NCBI GenBank assembly: GCA_903931735.1
Contig: CAIZDL010000252.1
Location: forward strand, 1-33,608
DNA length: 33,608 nt
DNA from: an uncultured Rhodospirillales bacterium
GTDB taxonomy: Bacteria > Pseudomonadota > Alphaproteobacteria > Azospirillales > Azospirillaceae
Reading direction: 5' to 3'
Shown: piece after piece, positions 27,273-33,608 of the stretch
Position numbering within the stretch: the stretch's first letter is position 1
How the letters are laid out: the number at the start of each line of letters is the position of its first letter
Notes under the pieces: generated by a model
The model's input: the letters and a program-made list of their open reading frames with translations, nothing else
Database searches by the model: none
Told to the model about the DNA's origin: nothing
Made by a program: the position numbers and the translations under genes

Positions 27273-27312
27273 AATAAAAAAACCCTTGAGCATTTTGGCT
27301 GGGCTCAAGGGT
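27273..27312 (-). terminator. Intrinsic terminator, leftward, after the modification operon
   Basis: A perfect 10-bp stem (ACCCTTGAGC at 27282-27291 with GCTCAAGGGT at 27303-27312) and an 11-base loop are followed, reading leftward, by seven T residues. This is a textbook intrinsic terminator. It lies about 450 bases beyond the methyltransferase gene and probably ends the operon formed by the 703-residue protein, transglycosylase and methyltransferase genes. Confidence 0.88.
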
Positions 27313-27313
27313 C

Positions 27314-27377
27314 TCCGGGATAATGTTGTCTGCCATTTGGCAGCAACCTCTGTGAATATGTTTTGCATTATTCCGGA
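27314..27377. other. Nested stem-loop region, possible structured RNA or origin
   Basis: TCCGGGATAATG (27314-27325) pairs with CATTATTCCGGA (27366-27377), 12 pairs including one G-T if read as rightward RNA. Inside, GTTG-t-CTGCC and GGCAG-CAAC form a further stem with an ATTT loop. It directly adjoins the terminator hairpin. Leftward RNA would fold less well, which favours a rightward transcript or a DNA structure. Confidence 0.5.
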
Positions 27378-27426
27378 TAAACGCCAGCCACGTTGTTTAT
27401 TCTATATATTATTTATACGCAATATC

Positions 27427-27763
27427 ATGAGCCAAAGTCATTATTTAAGTGAGTTTGATAAAGATTTATTGTTATCAAAGTTGCACCAAGTTGGTCAAAG
27501 GTAAACTTGCCATTACCATGATTGCCAGGATCACGCTGCCGTGCCCAACGGCAGGGTGATCCGGCGCCACCATGCAGCGCAGCGCCTCTGCTGATATTCA
27601 CGCTGGCCGACACTCCAGGCACGCTGGCACACAAGCCCGTCACCGATGATGTCGGCATTGTCCCCTACGCTCCTGCACATAGGCCCGACGCGGTTAGCGG
27701 GGGCGGCGAGTGCGTTCGACCATCGACGATCATGAGCAACCAAATGTTTATGTGCAGCGAAGG
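27427..27763. other. Stretch without a confident gene, with a GC-rich hairpin
   Basis: Rightward ATG 27427 opens a 25-codon frame (MSQSHYLSEFDKDLLLSKLH and a few more residues) that could be a truncated gene start. From about 27520 composition switches abruptly to GC-rich. There GGATCAC-g-CTGCCG (27528-27541) mirrors CGGCAG-g-GTGATCC (27549-27562), and longer frames on both strands lack any recognisable motif. Confidence 0.45.
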
Positions 27764-28603
27764 TCAACCGCCACGCATCTGGTTCCAAACCATCACGATT
27801 TCATGTCCAATTTTTCCGCCACGTGCATTAGAATGATGTGCATCATAAACTGAATGAATTGCATTTTGCGCCTTCGCAAGCAACCCCTCAAAGAACTTGC
27901 CATCGGTATTGTTTGTATGGACTACAGTAATGCTCGCTCGCTGCCCCAACATGTTGCACCAATTAAAGAACTCGAACTGGTCCGCATTATCGAAATTTGA
28001 ATAATATAAGTCTGGGGCACCAAGATATGGAGGATCACAAAAAACGAGGCTGTCATTCGGTATGGCTAACTTTTTGTATGACCCACAAACAATCTCAGTA
28101 TCCTGAAGCGCCTTATGCCAAAGCCTGAGTTTAAACTCAGATATAAGTGATGGGCCTTCACATTGGCGGCGATTATGTCCGGATGACGGGTCAAATATTC
28201 CTGTTGTCCTGTCTCTCATCCACATACATCCAAACGAAGTATTTAGAAGAAACAGCAGTCTTCCGCTTGATGGATTGCGGCGATATAAATCGCTCTCTTC
28301 CCAGAACTTATACTTTCTATCATTGGAAGAAAGTTTTACATATTCCCGCTCAATATCCTTGACCTCAACAATGATGTCTTCGGCATAGTCTTGTATGTCG
28401 CGGTAAATCTTTATCAACTCTGGATTGATATCGTTAACGATATATCGACGAGCGAGATTGTAATTTTTCGCATAACAAAATACAGACCCGCCGCCAAAAA
28501 ATGGCTCAACATACACATCAGTCCGTTGAAGGTAGTTTGAAAAATGCTTCAGTAGCCGCCCCTTGCCACCAGCATACGGGTATAGTGGTTTAAGTTCAGG
28601 CAT
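27764..28603 (-). CDS. D12-class DNA adenine N6-methyltransferase (Dam-like)
   Basis: The 279-residue enzyme has the D12-class order: PYAGGKGRL at the N-terminus, motif I DVYVEPFFGGGSVF (residues 29-42), IVNDINPELI, and the catalytic DPPYLG (D190-Y193). A conserved C-terminal region follows with HTNNTDGKFF and GHEIVMVWN. It transfers a methyl group from S-adenosylmethionine to adenine N6. The recognition site cannot be read; GATC is common in the class. No restriction endonuclease gene lies beside it. It starts 9 bases after the transglycosylase stop, so the two are almost certainly cotranscribed. Confidence 0.93.
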   Translation of the reverse strand: MPELKPLYPYAGGKGRLLKHFSNYLQRTDVYVEPFFGGGSVFCYAKNYNLARRYIVNDINPELIKIYRDIQDYAEDIIVEVKDIEREYVKLSSNDRKYKFWEESDLYRRNPSSGRLLFLLNTSFGCMWMRDRTTGIFDPSSGHNRRQCEGPSLISEFKLRLWHKALQDTEIVCGSYKKLAIPNDSLVFCDPPYLGAPDLYYSNFDNADQFEFFNWCNMLGQRASITVVHTNNTDGKFFEGLLAKAQNAIHSVYDAHHSNARGGKIGHEIVMVWNQMRGG

Positions 28604-28612
28604 GACGATAAG

Positions 28613-29782
28613 CTACTCTATAAACCGGCGATATCGCTTCAAGTCAACATCATCAATTGGAAATGCTCCAATTCCTACATCGCTAACGTTTTGAAAAACA
28701 CGCTCGATGTCCTCTTTAATGTCAACAAATGCCGAAGGAACGAGCCCATTATTTCTAAGCTCTGCAACGGACATCTCACTGTTTATGTTAATTTGGTTAA
28801 TTGCGTCATTCTGACTTATCATATTAGTCAGAATGCGTTGGCAATAATTTGTTTCCTCATCATCTCGTCGCCGTGTTTTTTCCAGAACAAGCCGAACCTC
28901 ATCATAGTTTATTTCTGATCCCATAATTTCGCTGCCATAAATTCCATATTGAACCGTGCTGGAACTATCATATGAAATCTGTGCCGTGGGGCAAATATAT
29001 TTCTTGATGCACCGATGTAGGATGTTATTAACCCAAACAGCCTTGAGACTGCTTCTGCCCAATATATGTATCCAGTTCCTATCTGCCGATATGCTGCGGT
29101 CCTTCCACAAATGCAGGATAATACGAACAGTTACGTCTGGATTGGCAGCAACCGGCCCAGCAAAGCTCCATCCCTCAAATTCAAATTCTTTTACGGCATT
29201 ATACCAAGCAACTGCTTGGTCAATATTCTGGCCTTGAATAACATTAAGAAACCTTGATTTTCGATATGTCCGTTCATTTTCGATGAATGCACAATTGTAC
29301 AATGTTTCGTCGAGACACTCTTGAAATAAACTGAATAGGTAGTTTGGAGCGCCAAGCGCCCATGTAGGGTAGTCAATAGTCATACTGTAATCTGAAAATT
29401 CTTCGCTCCATGCAATTATCCGGCTTCGGATTTTATCCGCCTGACGGCCATGAATGTCTTTGCGGAAGGTTTCTCCACCGGAAAATACGCCAGTTCCAAT
29501 TTGGTATCCGCCGGAATCCGATATCAAAATTGTTGTAGATCGATCTCTATTAGCAATCATTCCTTCCTTATCACGACATTTATTCGGATCAAGATGGGCA
29601 TGGCCCGCACTATAAAGAGCTGCCCCATGATACAATTTAGTATTCGACGGGCTAAACCAATTGAGTTGATCGCAAATTGGTGTGGGGGCGTTTGAGCAGT
29701 GGCGAACATACATAGCGCTCGCTGCTGGCGTCAAAAGAGGGTAGTTTGGGTTAAGCCCAATTTCTTCGACCTGATATGCCAT
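28613..29782 (-). CDS. DpdA-type guanine transglycosylase (TGT superfamily)
   Basis: The 389-residue protein has the TGT barrel motifs. ILISDSGGYQIGTG (D89) matches the DSGG(F/Y)Q motif, SMTIDYPTWA (D137) the base-recognition aspartate, FLNVIQGQN the VQG motif, and FEGWSFAGP the GGL region. HILGRSS corresponds to the YLMG motif and QISYDSSST (D272) to the nucleophile. All three key aspartates are present. The CxCxxC...H zinc site of bacterial Tgt is not seen. This and its partners favour the DNA-modifying DpdA branch, which inserts 7-deazaguanine derivatives into DNA, over queuosine tRNA modification. I chose ATG 29782 because GGAAG lies 6 bases upstream; the frame opens earlier at TTG 29842. 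Confidence 0.82.
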   Translation of the reverse strand: MAYQVEEIGLNPNYPLLTPAASAMYVRHCSNAPTPICDQLNWFSPSNTKLYHGAALYSAGHAHLDPNKCRDKEGMIANRDRSTTILISDSGGYQIGTGVFSGGETFRKDIHGRQADKIRSRIIAWSEEFSDYSMTIDYPTWALGAPNYLFSLFQECLDETLYNCAFIENERTYRKSRFLNVIQGQNIDQAVAWYNAVKEFEFEGWSFAGPVAANPDVTVRIILHLWKDRSISADRNWIHILGRSSLKAVWVNNILHRCIKKYICPTAQISYDSSSTVQYGIYGSEIMGSEINYDEVRLVLEKTRRRDDEETNYCQRILTNMISQNDAINQININSEMSVAELRNNGLVPSAFVDIKEDIERVFQNVSDVGIGAFPIDDVDLKRYRRFIE

Positions 29783-29810
29783 TGCAATCTTCCAATGCTG
29801 ACGCATACCT

Positions 29811-29839
29811 GACCGGAACCCCGCTATGGAGTTCCGGTC
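29811..29839 (-). promoter_or_regulatory. Hairpin in the transglycosylase leader
   Basis: GACCGGAAC (29811-29819) pairs with GTTCCGGTC (29831-29839) over an 11-base loop. It lies 28 bases before the transglycosylase start and after the stop of the 703-residue gene. No T-run follows, so it is more likely an mRNA processing or stability element than a terminator. Confidence 0.5.
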
Positions 29840-29876
29840 CAATATCTTGCCGACATGCTGCCCGACAGTATTCCGA

Positions 29877-31988
29877 TCAGTATGGCTTCGACGGGAGATG
29901 CACCCACATCCGCCCGCAAACCAAGATCAGCGGAATGCACATCCGTTTGCCGACCTCTCTGCCGGTTGTGCGGCGGTAGCGGTCATTTTCATCAAGCACA
30001 TATTCCTTGCCGACCGCTTGGTCAGAGCAAAGGTCAGGCAATCTTGTATAATGCTTATCCCTTAGTTCATACTCATTCAGACGATCATCCCCAGGCAATG
30101 GCTTTGGGTAATAGATGGTGGTGATGGGAATAGCCTCTTCATATGATAAGCATTCTCTGGCCTGCTCCCCTTCACCGATAACGATCTCATCCAACCGATT
30201 GGGAACCCGGATTTCCCATGGATTGCTGATAAAATTCCATATACGCTCCATCTTCTTTTCTGGAACGCACCACTTACCAACGATATGCCCAGCATTCATT
30301 TTGCCGACCACCATAAATTCACCACTGTAGACATATTCTGGCTTCGTATCATCTTTCTTTAATGAAGCCGCCGCTTTAATTGGTGGAAACCATATTCCGA
30401 TAACTCCATGCTCAATCGCTAAGATAATATCAATATCGGAAATCACACCGCTACGACCTTGCAAATCCTTCCATCTCTTAAACTCTTTTCTTGCTTTATC
30501 AAAATCGACTGCTTCAGATAGAATGTTTCCGCCATCAAACATTGCGAGCTTAAGGTAGGGAAATCCTGACGGAACTTCAGATTGATACTTCATCAAGCCA
30601 TTCTTTGGGTCCTTTTTGCCTGGCAGCCACTTTCGTTGCGATGTCGTTTCCCAGCGAGCGCCCATGCACTTAAATGAAATAAGGCTATTGCCCGACCACT
30701 CAATGTTTAGGTTCTCTTTCGATTTCGCAATTAGGTCAAGCTCTTTTGTACTGTAGCCGATGCTGAATACATCGAAGCCAGCCTTGTCATGTTCGGTATT
30801 TTGCCCATCATAAACAACAGGGAATGTTGTATCAAAGTCGCTTCCGCTTTCAGGTATGTCACCAATCTCAATGACGACAGAAAAGTGGTTCTCTCGGCAA
30901 TGAGACACTTTGCCATTATCGTCAATCCATGTCGGATATATCGGCATTAAATACATAGTGTAGTTATCTTGCCACATTAAAAATTCAGGTGGCATGATCA
31001 ACTTTCGAATGTTCTGAATTATCTCAGAAATCTGCTCGCTGCTTTGCGCCTTATGATCATACTGGGCCGCATACTGAGTTGCGTGTCGCAGCTTGACTGT
31101 TGCGTCAATTCTCCGTTGATCGCTGTCGGTCACATCAAATAGTGTAAGTGTGTCGCCGCTAACAGACCCAAGAATGAGGAAATTACCATCTTTTTCAAGC
31201 CACGTAGGCCTTGGAATTTGGACTTTTGTGTTGTCACCAATCTTCTTTGCAAAGTCAACGGGCTTGTCCTTAGATCCAACATCAGCATCCTTTTTTGGTT
31301 TGATGGACCGTATGAACTTTAGCGCCGCTACAATGCCTTTGCCACAGGCGACCTTGCCGTCTTTCGCCTTTTCATCATCAATGTATATGGTGTTGGATAT
31401 CCAGGTCACAAAATTGTGCCTATTATATTCCACCGCCCACGTCAGGATTGTATTGTATTTTGAGCGTAGCGTTGCATCAGCATTTGGAAAGAAAAAGGCC
31501 AAAAGAACTGGGCACGGGCTCTCCTTAAAGTTCGCAACCCACTTGTCGTCAATCTTGCCAAGTTTAGGGCGGCCAATGTTAATAAACCCCTTGCCTTCGT
31601 CAACTGCTTTCTTGAGGTCAATAAATGCGGCTAAAATAACTGCGCTATCTATATCTGGTACTTTTATTGAAAGCGTCAAAATCATGTCTAGTGTTCGATA
31701 TAGTGAGCCGAACCCTTTTTCATATCCATAAATCGAAACTTGCGCGTCCCGCAGATCGTCACTGTTCGCAATTTCACCAATATCGCGGAGGAGAGGATTT
31801 GCGTCCTCAATTGATAGCTTTGTTGTTTTGTCTCCTTTGAGGCAGATTGATACTTCAAAATCGTCTTGCATGATGTCTGGCTGAAGCTCATCTCCGCCAT
31901 TGTAGCCGGTGTCAAGGGTCAGAACCGCTTCACCGTTTTCTTTAGCCGCATTTACAGTGTTGAGATTTGCATCGATCTCGTTTGCCAT
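29877..31988 (-). CDS. 703-residue protein of unknown function, first gene of the modification operon
   Basis: A large soluble protein with no membrane segment or signal peptide. It has an acidic N-terminus (residues 1-45), a mixed alpha/beta region with YGYEKGFGSLYRTLDMILTL, and a lysine-rich linker near 235-250 (SIKPKKDADVGSKDKPVDFA). The C-terminal half is rich in Trp, Gly and Asp. I see no Walker, nuclease, methyltransferase or zinc-binding motif. GGGGG lies 8 bases before ATG 31988. It is the first gene of a leftward operon with the transglycosylase and adenine methyltransferase, so a role in modification, precursor handling, or virion/element structure is possible. This is context only. 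Confidence 0.8.
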   Translation of the reverse strand: MANEIDANLNTVNAAKENGEAVLTLDTGYNGGDELQPDIMQDDFEVSICLKGDKTTKLSIEDANPLLRDIGEIANSDDLRDAQVSIYGYEKGFGSLYRTLDMILTLSIKVPDIDSAVILAAFIDLKKAVDEGKGFINIGRPKLGKIDDKWVANFKESPCPVLLAFFFPNADATLRSKYNTILTWAVEYNRHNFVTWISNTIYIDDEKAKDGKVACGKGIVAALKFIRSIKPKKDADVGSKDKPVDFAKKIGDNTKVQIPRPTWLEKDGNFLILGSVSGDTLTLFDVTDSDQRRIDATVKLRHATQYAAQYDHKAQSSEQISEIIQNIRKLIMPPEFLMWQDNYTMYLMPIYPTWIDDNGKVSHCRENHFSVVIEIGDIPESGSDFDTTFPVVYDGQNTEHDKAGFDVFSIGYSTKELDLIAKSKENLNIEWSGNSLISFKCMGARWETTSQRKWLPGKKDPKNGLMKYQSEVPSGFPYLKLAMFDGGNILSEAVDFDKARKEFKRWKDLQGRSGVISDIDIILAIEHGVIGIWFPPIKAAASLKKDDTKPEYVYSGEFMVVGKMNAGHIVGKWCVPEKKMERIWNFISNPWEIRVPNRLDEIVIGEGEQARECLSYEEAIPITTIYYPKPLPGDDRLNEYELRDKHYTRLPDLCSDQAVGKEYVLDENDRYRRTTGREVGKRMCIPLILVCGRMWVHLPSKPY

Positions 31989-32016
31989 TTGATTTTCCCC
32001 CTTGTGATTATGGGCT

Positions 32017-32030
32017 AAAGTTGAAAGTTG
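32017..32030. repeat. Tandem 7-mer next to the palindrome
   Basis: Two abutting copies of AAAGTTG (32017-32023 and 32024-32030) run into the left arm of the large palindrome. Confidence 0.5.
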
Positions 32031-32109
32031 AATGGTTTCAAGAACAAATCATGAACAGGCAATATTACACAATGGGCGTTGTTCACTATATGTTCTTGAA
32101 ACCATTCAA
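32028..32109. promoter_or_regulatory. 82-bp palindrome with four symmetric GAACA half-sites
   Basis: A perfect 19-base arm TTGAATGGTTTCAAGAACA (32028-32046) is repeated inverted at 32091-32109. Inside, TGAACA (32052-32057) and TGTTCA (32080-32085) are symmetric about the same centre. The four GAACA/TGTTC units are spaced 11 bases apart within each arm, one DNA turn. It lies 40-121 bases before the 703-residue gene start, where an operator, recombination site or origin would be expected. Confidence 0.75.
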
Positions 32110-32380
32110 TATCGAGAATTTAGGCTGCTTCCATCGCATGGAAGATGATCGACAAATGCCGCGCCAAGTTTCCATCGCCACACTCCCGAACGTTCGAGTT
32201 CGTGCTGCGTCATCACCGGCGGCGTTCGAAAGCCCCGCGGCTGACGATGCGTGAATGTTAAGACACGGGATTGTTCGAGGCAATGGCAAAAGGGAAGGCT
32301 GGGCGATTTGAAAAATTTCACGAGTCGATTTGGTTTTGATGGTTGGAGGCGCGGCGCCTATTTGCCATGCAGCCGGAGGG
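32110..32380. other. Intergenic stretch without a recognised gene
   Basis: Short frames exist on both strands but none shows a binding site or family motif. Composition changes here from AT-rich (left) to GC-rich (right), marking a boundary between modules. Confidence 0.5.
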
Positions 32381-32953
32381 TTAAAGCACTTCGACGGCGG
32401 CGCGCATCAGGTCGTCATTCACTTCTATATACCGCTGCGTGGTGGTGAGGTGCTTGTGCCCAGCCAGTTGCATGATGACCTTCGCACTGATGCCGCTGTG
32501 GGCCAACTTGGTGATGAACCAACGCCTGCCCGAATGGCTGGTGGCGCCGTCCAGCCCTGCGGCGTCGTATAGATCGCCCATGAGTTGGCACAAGGTGTTG
32601 GCGCTGAATGCCGTCCGCTTCTGCGTCATCAGCAGGGGCCGGTCATGAGCAACGGTGTCCGCAAGCGTGGTGCGATATCGCTCGATCTCACGACGAAGCC
32701 GGTCACTGACGAACACGACCCGAGCATGCCCCCCCTTGGTGATTTCAGACGACAGCCGGATTTGGCTGCGCACCGTTTTGGAGTCGGCCTCGAAAACATC
32801 CCCGATCGTCAGCGCGGCGATCTCGCCTACGCGCATTCCGGCTTGGTAGGATAGGATGAAGGCCATCCGGTTGCGAGCGGCGTGCTTGGCTTGGCTGACG
32901 ACGGCGAGGATACGCTTTTGCTCGTGGTCGGTGAGAACTCTGGCTTGAGACAT
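32381..32953 (-). CDS. Minimal tyrosine recombinase (FimB/FimE-sized)
   Basis: From ATG 32953 the product has only 190 residues, essentially the catalytic domain with a short N-terminus, as in FimB/FimE-type recombinases. All catalytic residues are in place: R41 in QAGMRVGEIAAL, K73 in EITKGGHAR, H140 and R143 in SHSGRRWF, H166 in LAGHKHL and Y175 in TTQRYIEV. GAGG lies about 8 bases before the start; the frame also opens further upstream to 33019. It lies 270 bases from the large palindrome in front of the modification operon. Its substrate sites are unknown; a hairpin-like dyad lies 106-137 bases upstream of its start. Confidence 0.88.
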   Translation of the reverse strand: MSQARVLTDHEQKRILAVVSQAKHAARNRMAFILSYQAGMRVGEIAALTIGDVFEADSKTVRSQIRLSSEITKGGHARVVFVSDRLRREIERYRTTLADTVAHDRPLLMTQKRTAFSANTLCQLMGDLYDAAGLDGATSHSGRRWFITKLAHSGISAKVIMQLAGHKHLTTTQRYIEVNDDLMRAAVEVL

Positions 32954-32956
32954 CGC

Positions 32957-32965
32957 AAACCTCAT
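32957..32965. repeat. AAACCTCAT direct repeat copy at the recombinase start
   Basis: The 9-mer AAACCTCAT here is repeated at 33059-33067, where it forms part of a dyad. It may be chance, or a recombinase-binding half-site. Confidence 0.3.
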
Positions 32966-33058
32966 AATATGCTGGTTGCTCATGCCAAAGATTATGTTTC
33001 CAGGTTGGGTGAAGGTCAAACGAAGGTTGAACCCCAGCGATTACGGGCGCTTGGGGCG

Positions 33059-33090
33059 AAACCTCATGTTTTCATTAAAATGTGAGGTTT
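33059..33090. other. Dyad resembling a recombinase core site
   Basis: AAACCTCATGTTTT and AAAATGTGAGGTTT face each other across four bases (10 of the 12 inner pairs match). The geometry, two inverted arms around a short centre, resembles a tyrosine recombinase crossover site and lies upstream of such a gene. It could equally be a simple hairpin. Confidence 0.35.
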
Positions 33091-33248
33091 TCGGATGCCG
33101 CTCAGATCAAAGTGGGGAGCGATGTTGCAACTGGTGATAAATCATCTTATAAATGTTTGTGCAGTCAAGTTTGAGCGAAGGAAGCAATATGTGTGCATGG
33201 CAGGTTCAGGACAAGGACATGATAGCAGGCCGTTGCATGCCTATCCGG

Positions 33249-33608
33249 TTAACACATACACCTACTACATGTTGGATGTATCCAGTCGCCAGAATAAAGC
33301 GCGACATAGGTCGGCGCCTCGGCCCCGCCCGCGATACCCAGCAACGATCTGAAGGCATTGAACGGGTAGAAACGCCGATTGAAGCGGAAGGTGAACTCGT
33401 TGAGGTAGGCTTGCAGGTGCTTGGGGCTGACGCCGTGATGGGTGCCGTTGAGCCAGGCTTTCAGGTTCGAGAAGACCAGGTGGATAATCGGCATGAACTC
33501 TTCAGCGATCTCGGGATTGCCGCATTCGGCAATGGCGTGATGATCGTAGCCGAGCTTTCTGAGGCTGCCATAACCGCTCCAGTCGTCGCTGACGATCAGT
33601 GTGCCCGG
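33249..33608 (-). mobile_element. IS1595-family transposase, C-terminal part (continues beyond window)
   Basis: The reverse strand is open from the right edge to a stop at 33249-33251, giving about 119 codons of the transposase C-terminus. It contains the DDE-domain pattern SDDWSGYGSLRKLGYDHH, then HLVFSNLKAWLNGTHHGVSP, KHLQAYLNEFTFRFNRRFYP and a C-terminal cysteine-containing tail. The residue aligned with the usual third acidic position appears to be asparagine in FSNLKAW, a variant of this family as I recall it. The N-terminal zinc-binding domain and the upstream IS end lie outside the window, and I could not place the terminal inverted repeat on this side. Confidence 0.85.

Noticed and set aside
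27531-27836. Overlapping frames on both strands in the GC-rich patch
   Set aside because: Neither shows a motif or a binding site, and both partly overlap the methyltransferase end.
28613-29782. Housekeeping tRNA-guanine transglycosylase (tgt)
   Set aside because: The zinc-binding cysteine pattern of bacterial Tgt is not seen, sequence outside the motifs is very divergent, and the neighbours are mobile-element genes rather than queA or yajC.
27764-31988. Complete dpd defence island
   Set aside because: Apart from the transglycosylase no dpd component (helicase-type, ParB-like or nuclease partners) or preQ0 gene is seen here.
32110-32321. Small reverse-strand frame of about 70 codons next to the palindrome
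   Set aside because: No binding site or family motif, and it spans a composition boundary, so chance is the simpler explanation.
20166-33608. Right-hand attachment repeat of the tRNA 3' end
   Set aside because: Scanning by eye found no second copy of the T-arm and acceptor sequence in this interval; only short unrelated GATCAC-type matches occur.

Overview
The window reads as an alphaproteobacterial chromosome, probably Rhodospirillales-like. This rests on an Rrf2-led SUF operon of the alphaproteobacterial type, a FlaF-like flagellar protein, and DUF3768 / DUF6626 / DUF6641-type accessory genes. A GC-rich backbone fills about 1-20.2 kb. From about 20.3 kb to the right edge lies an accessory region of mixed composition that begins directly downstream of a tRNA-Lys gene.

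Backbone, left to right: a chemotaxis receptor running off the left edge; the decayed remains of a serine recombinase; a complete SUF iron-sulfur assembly operon (Rrf2 regulator, sufB, sufC, sufD, sufS, a sufU-like scaffold, sufT, sufA); two convergent small exported or membrane proteins of unknown role; a patatin-like lipase; an MsbA-type ABC exporter; an FGE/SUMF1-fold secreted protein lacking the usual cysteine pair; an atypical patatin-like protein; a FlaF-like gene; a tiny membrane protein; then gyrA, coaD and tRNA-Lys(TTT) with its terminator.

Accessory region: a tyrosine integrase sits 178 bp after the tRNA, the usual layout of an island integrated at a tRNA 3' end. Small DUF-type genes follow. 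Then comes an AT-rich leftward block (about 23.6-32.0 kb) with two small genes, a primase-helicase fusion, a D12-class adenine methyltransferase, a DNA/tRNA-guanine-transglycosylase homologue of the DpdA type, and a 703-residue protein I do not recognise. A 190-residue FimB/FimE-sized recombinase and the 3' part of an IS1595-family transposase close the window. The second attachment site was not found, so the right end of the island is not defined here.

The most interesting part is the block 27.1-32.1 kb. The 703-residue protein, the transglycosylase and the methyltransferase appear to form one leftward operon. It is bounded upstream by an 82-bp palindrome carrying four symmetric GAACA half-sites and downstream by an intrinsic terminator. 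A separate primase-helicase gene follows, with its own hairpin-containing leader. My inference is a mobile element that replicates with its own primase-helicase and carries a base-modification module (7-deazaguanine insertion plus adenine methylation). The transglycosylase keeps all three aspartates expected for catalysis. No preQ0 synthesis genes lie nearby, so precursor would have to come from the host.
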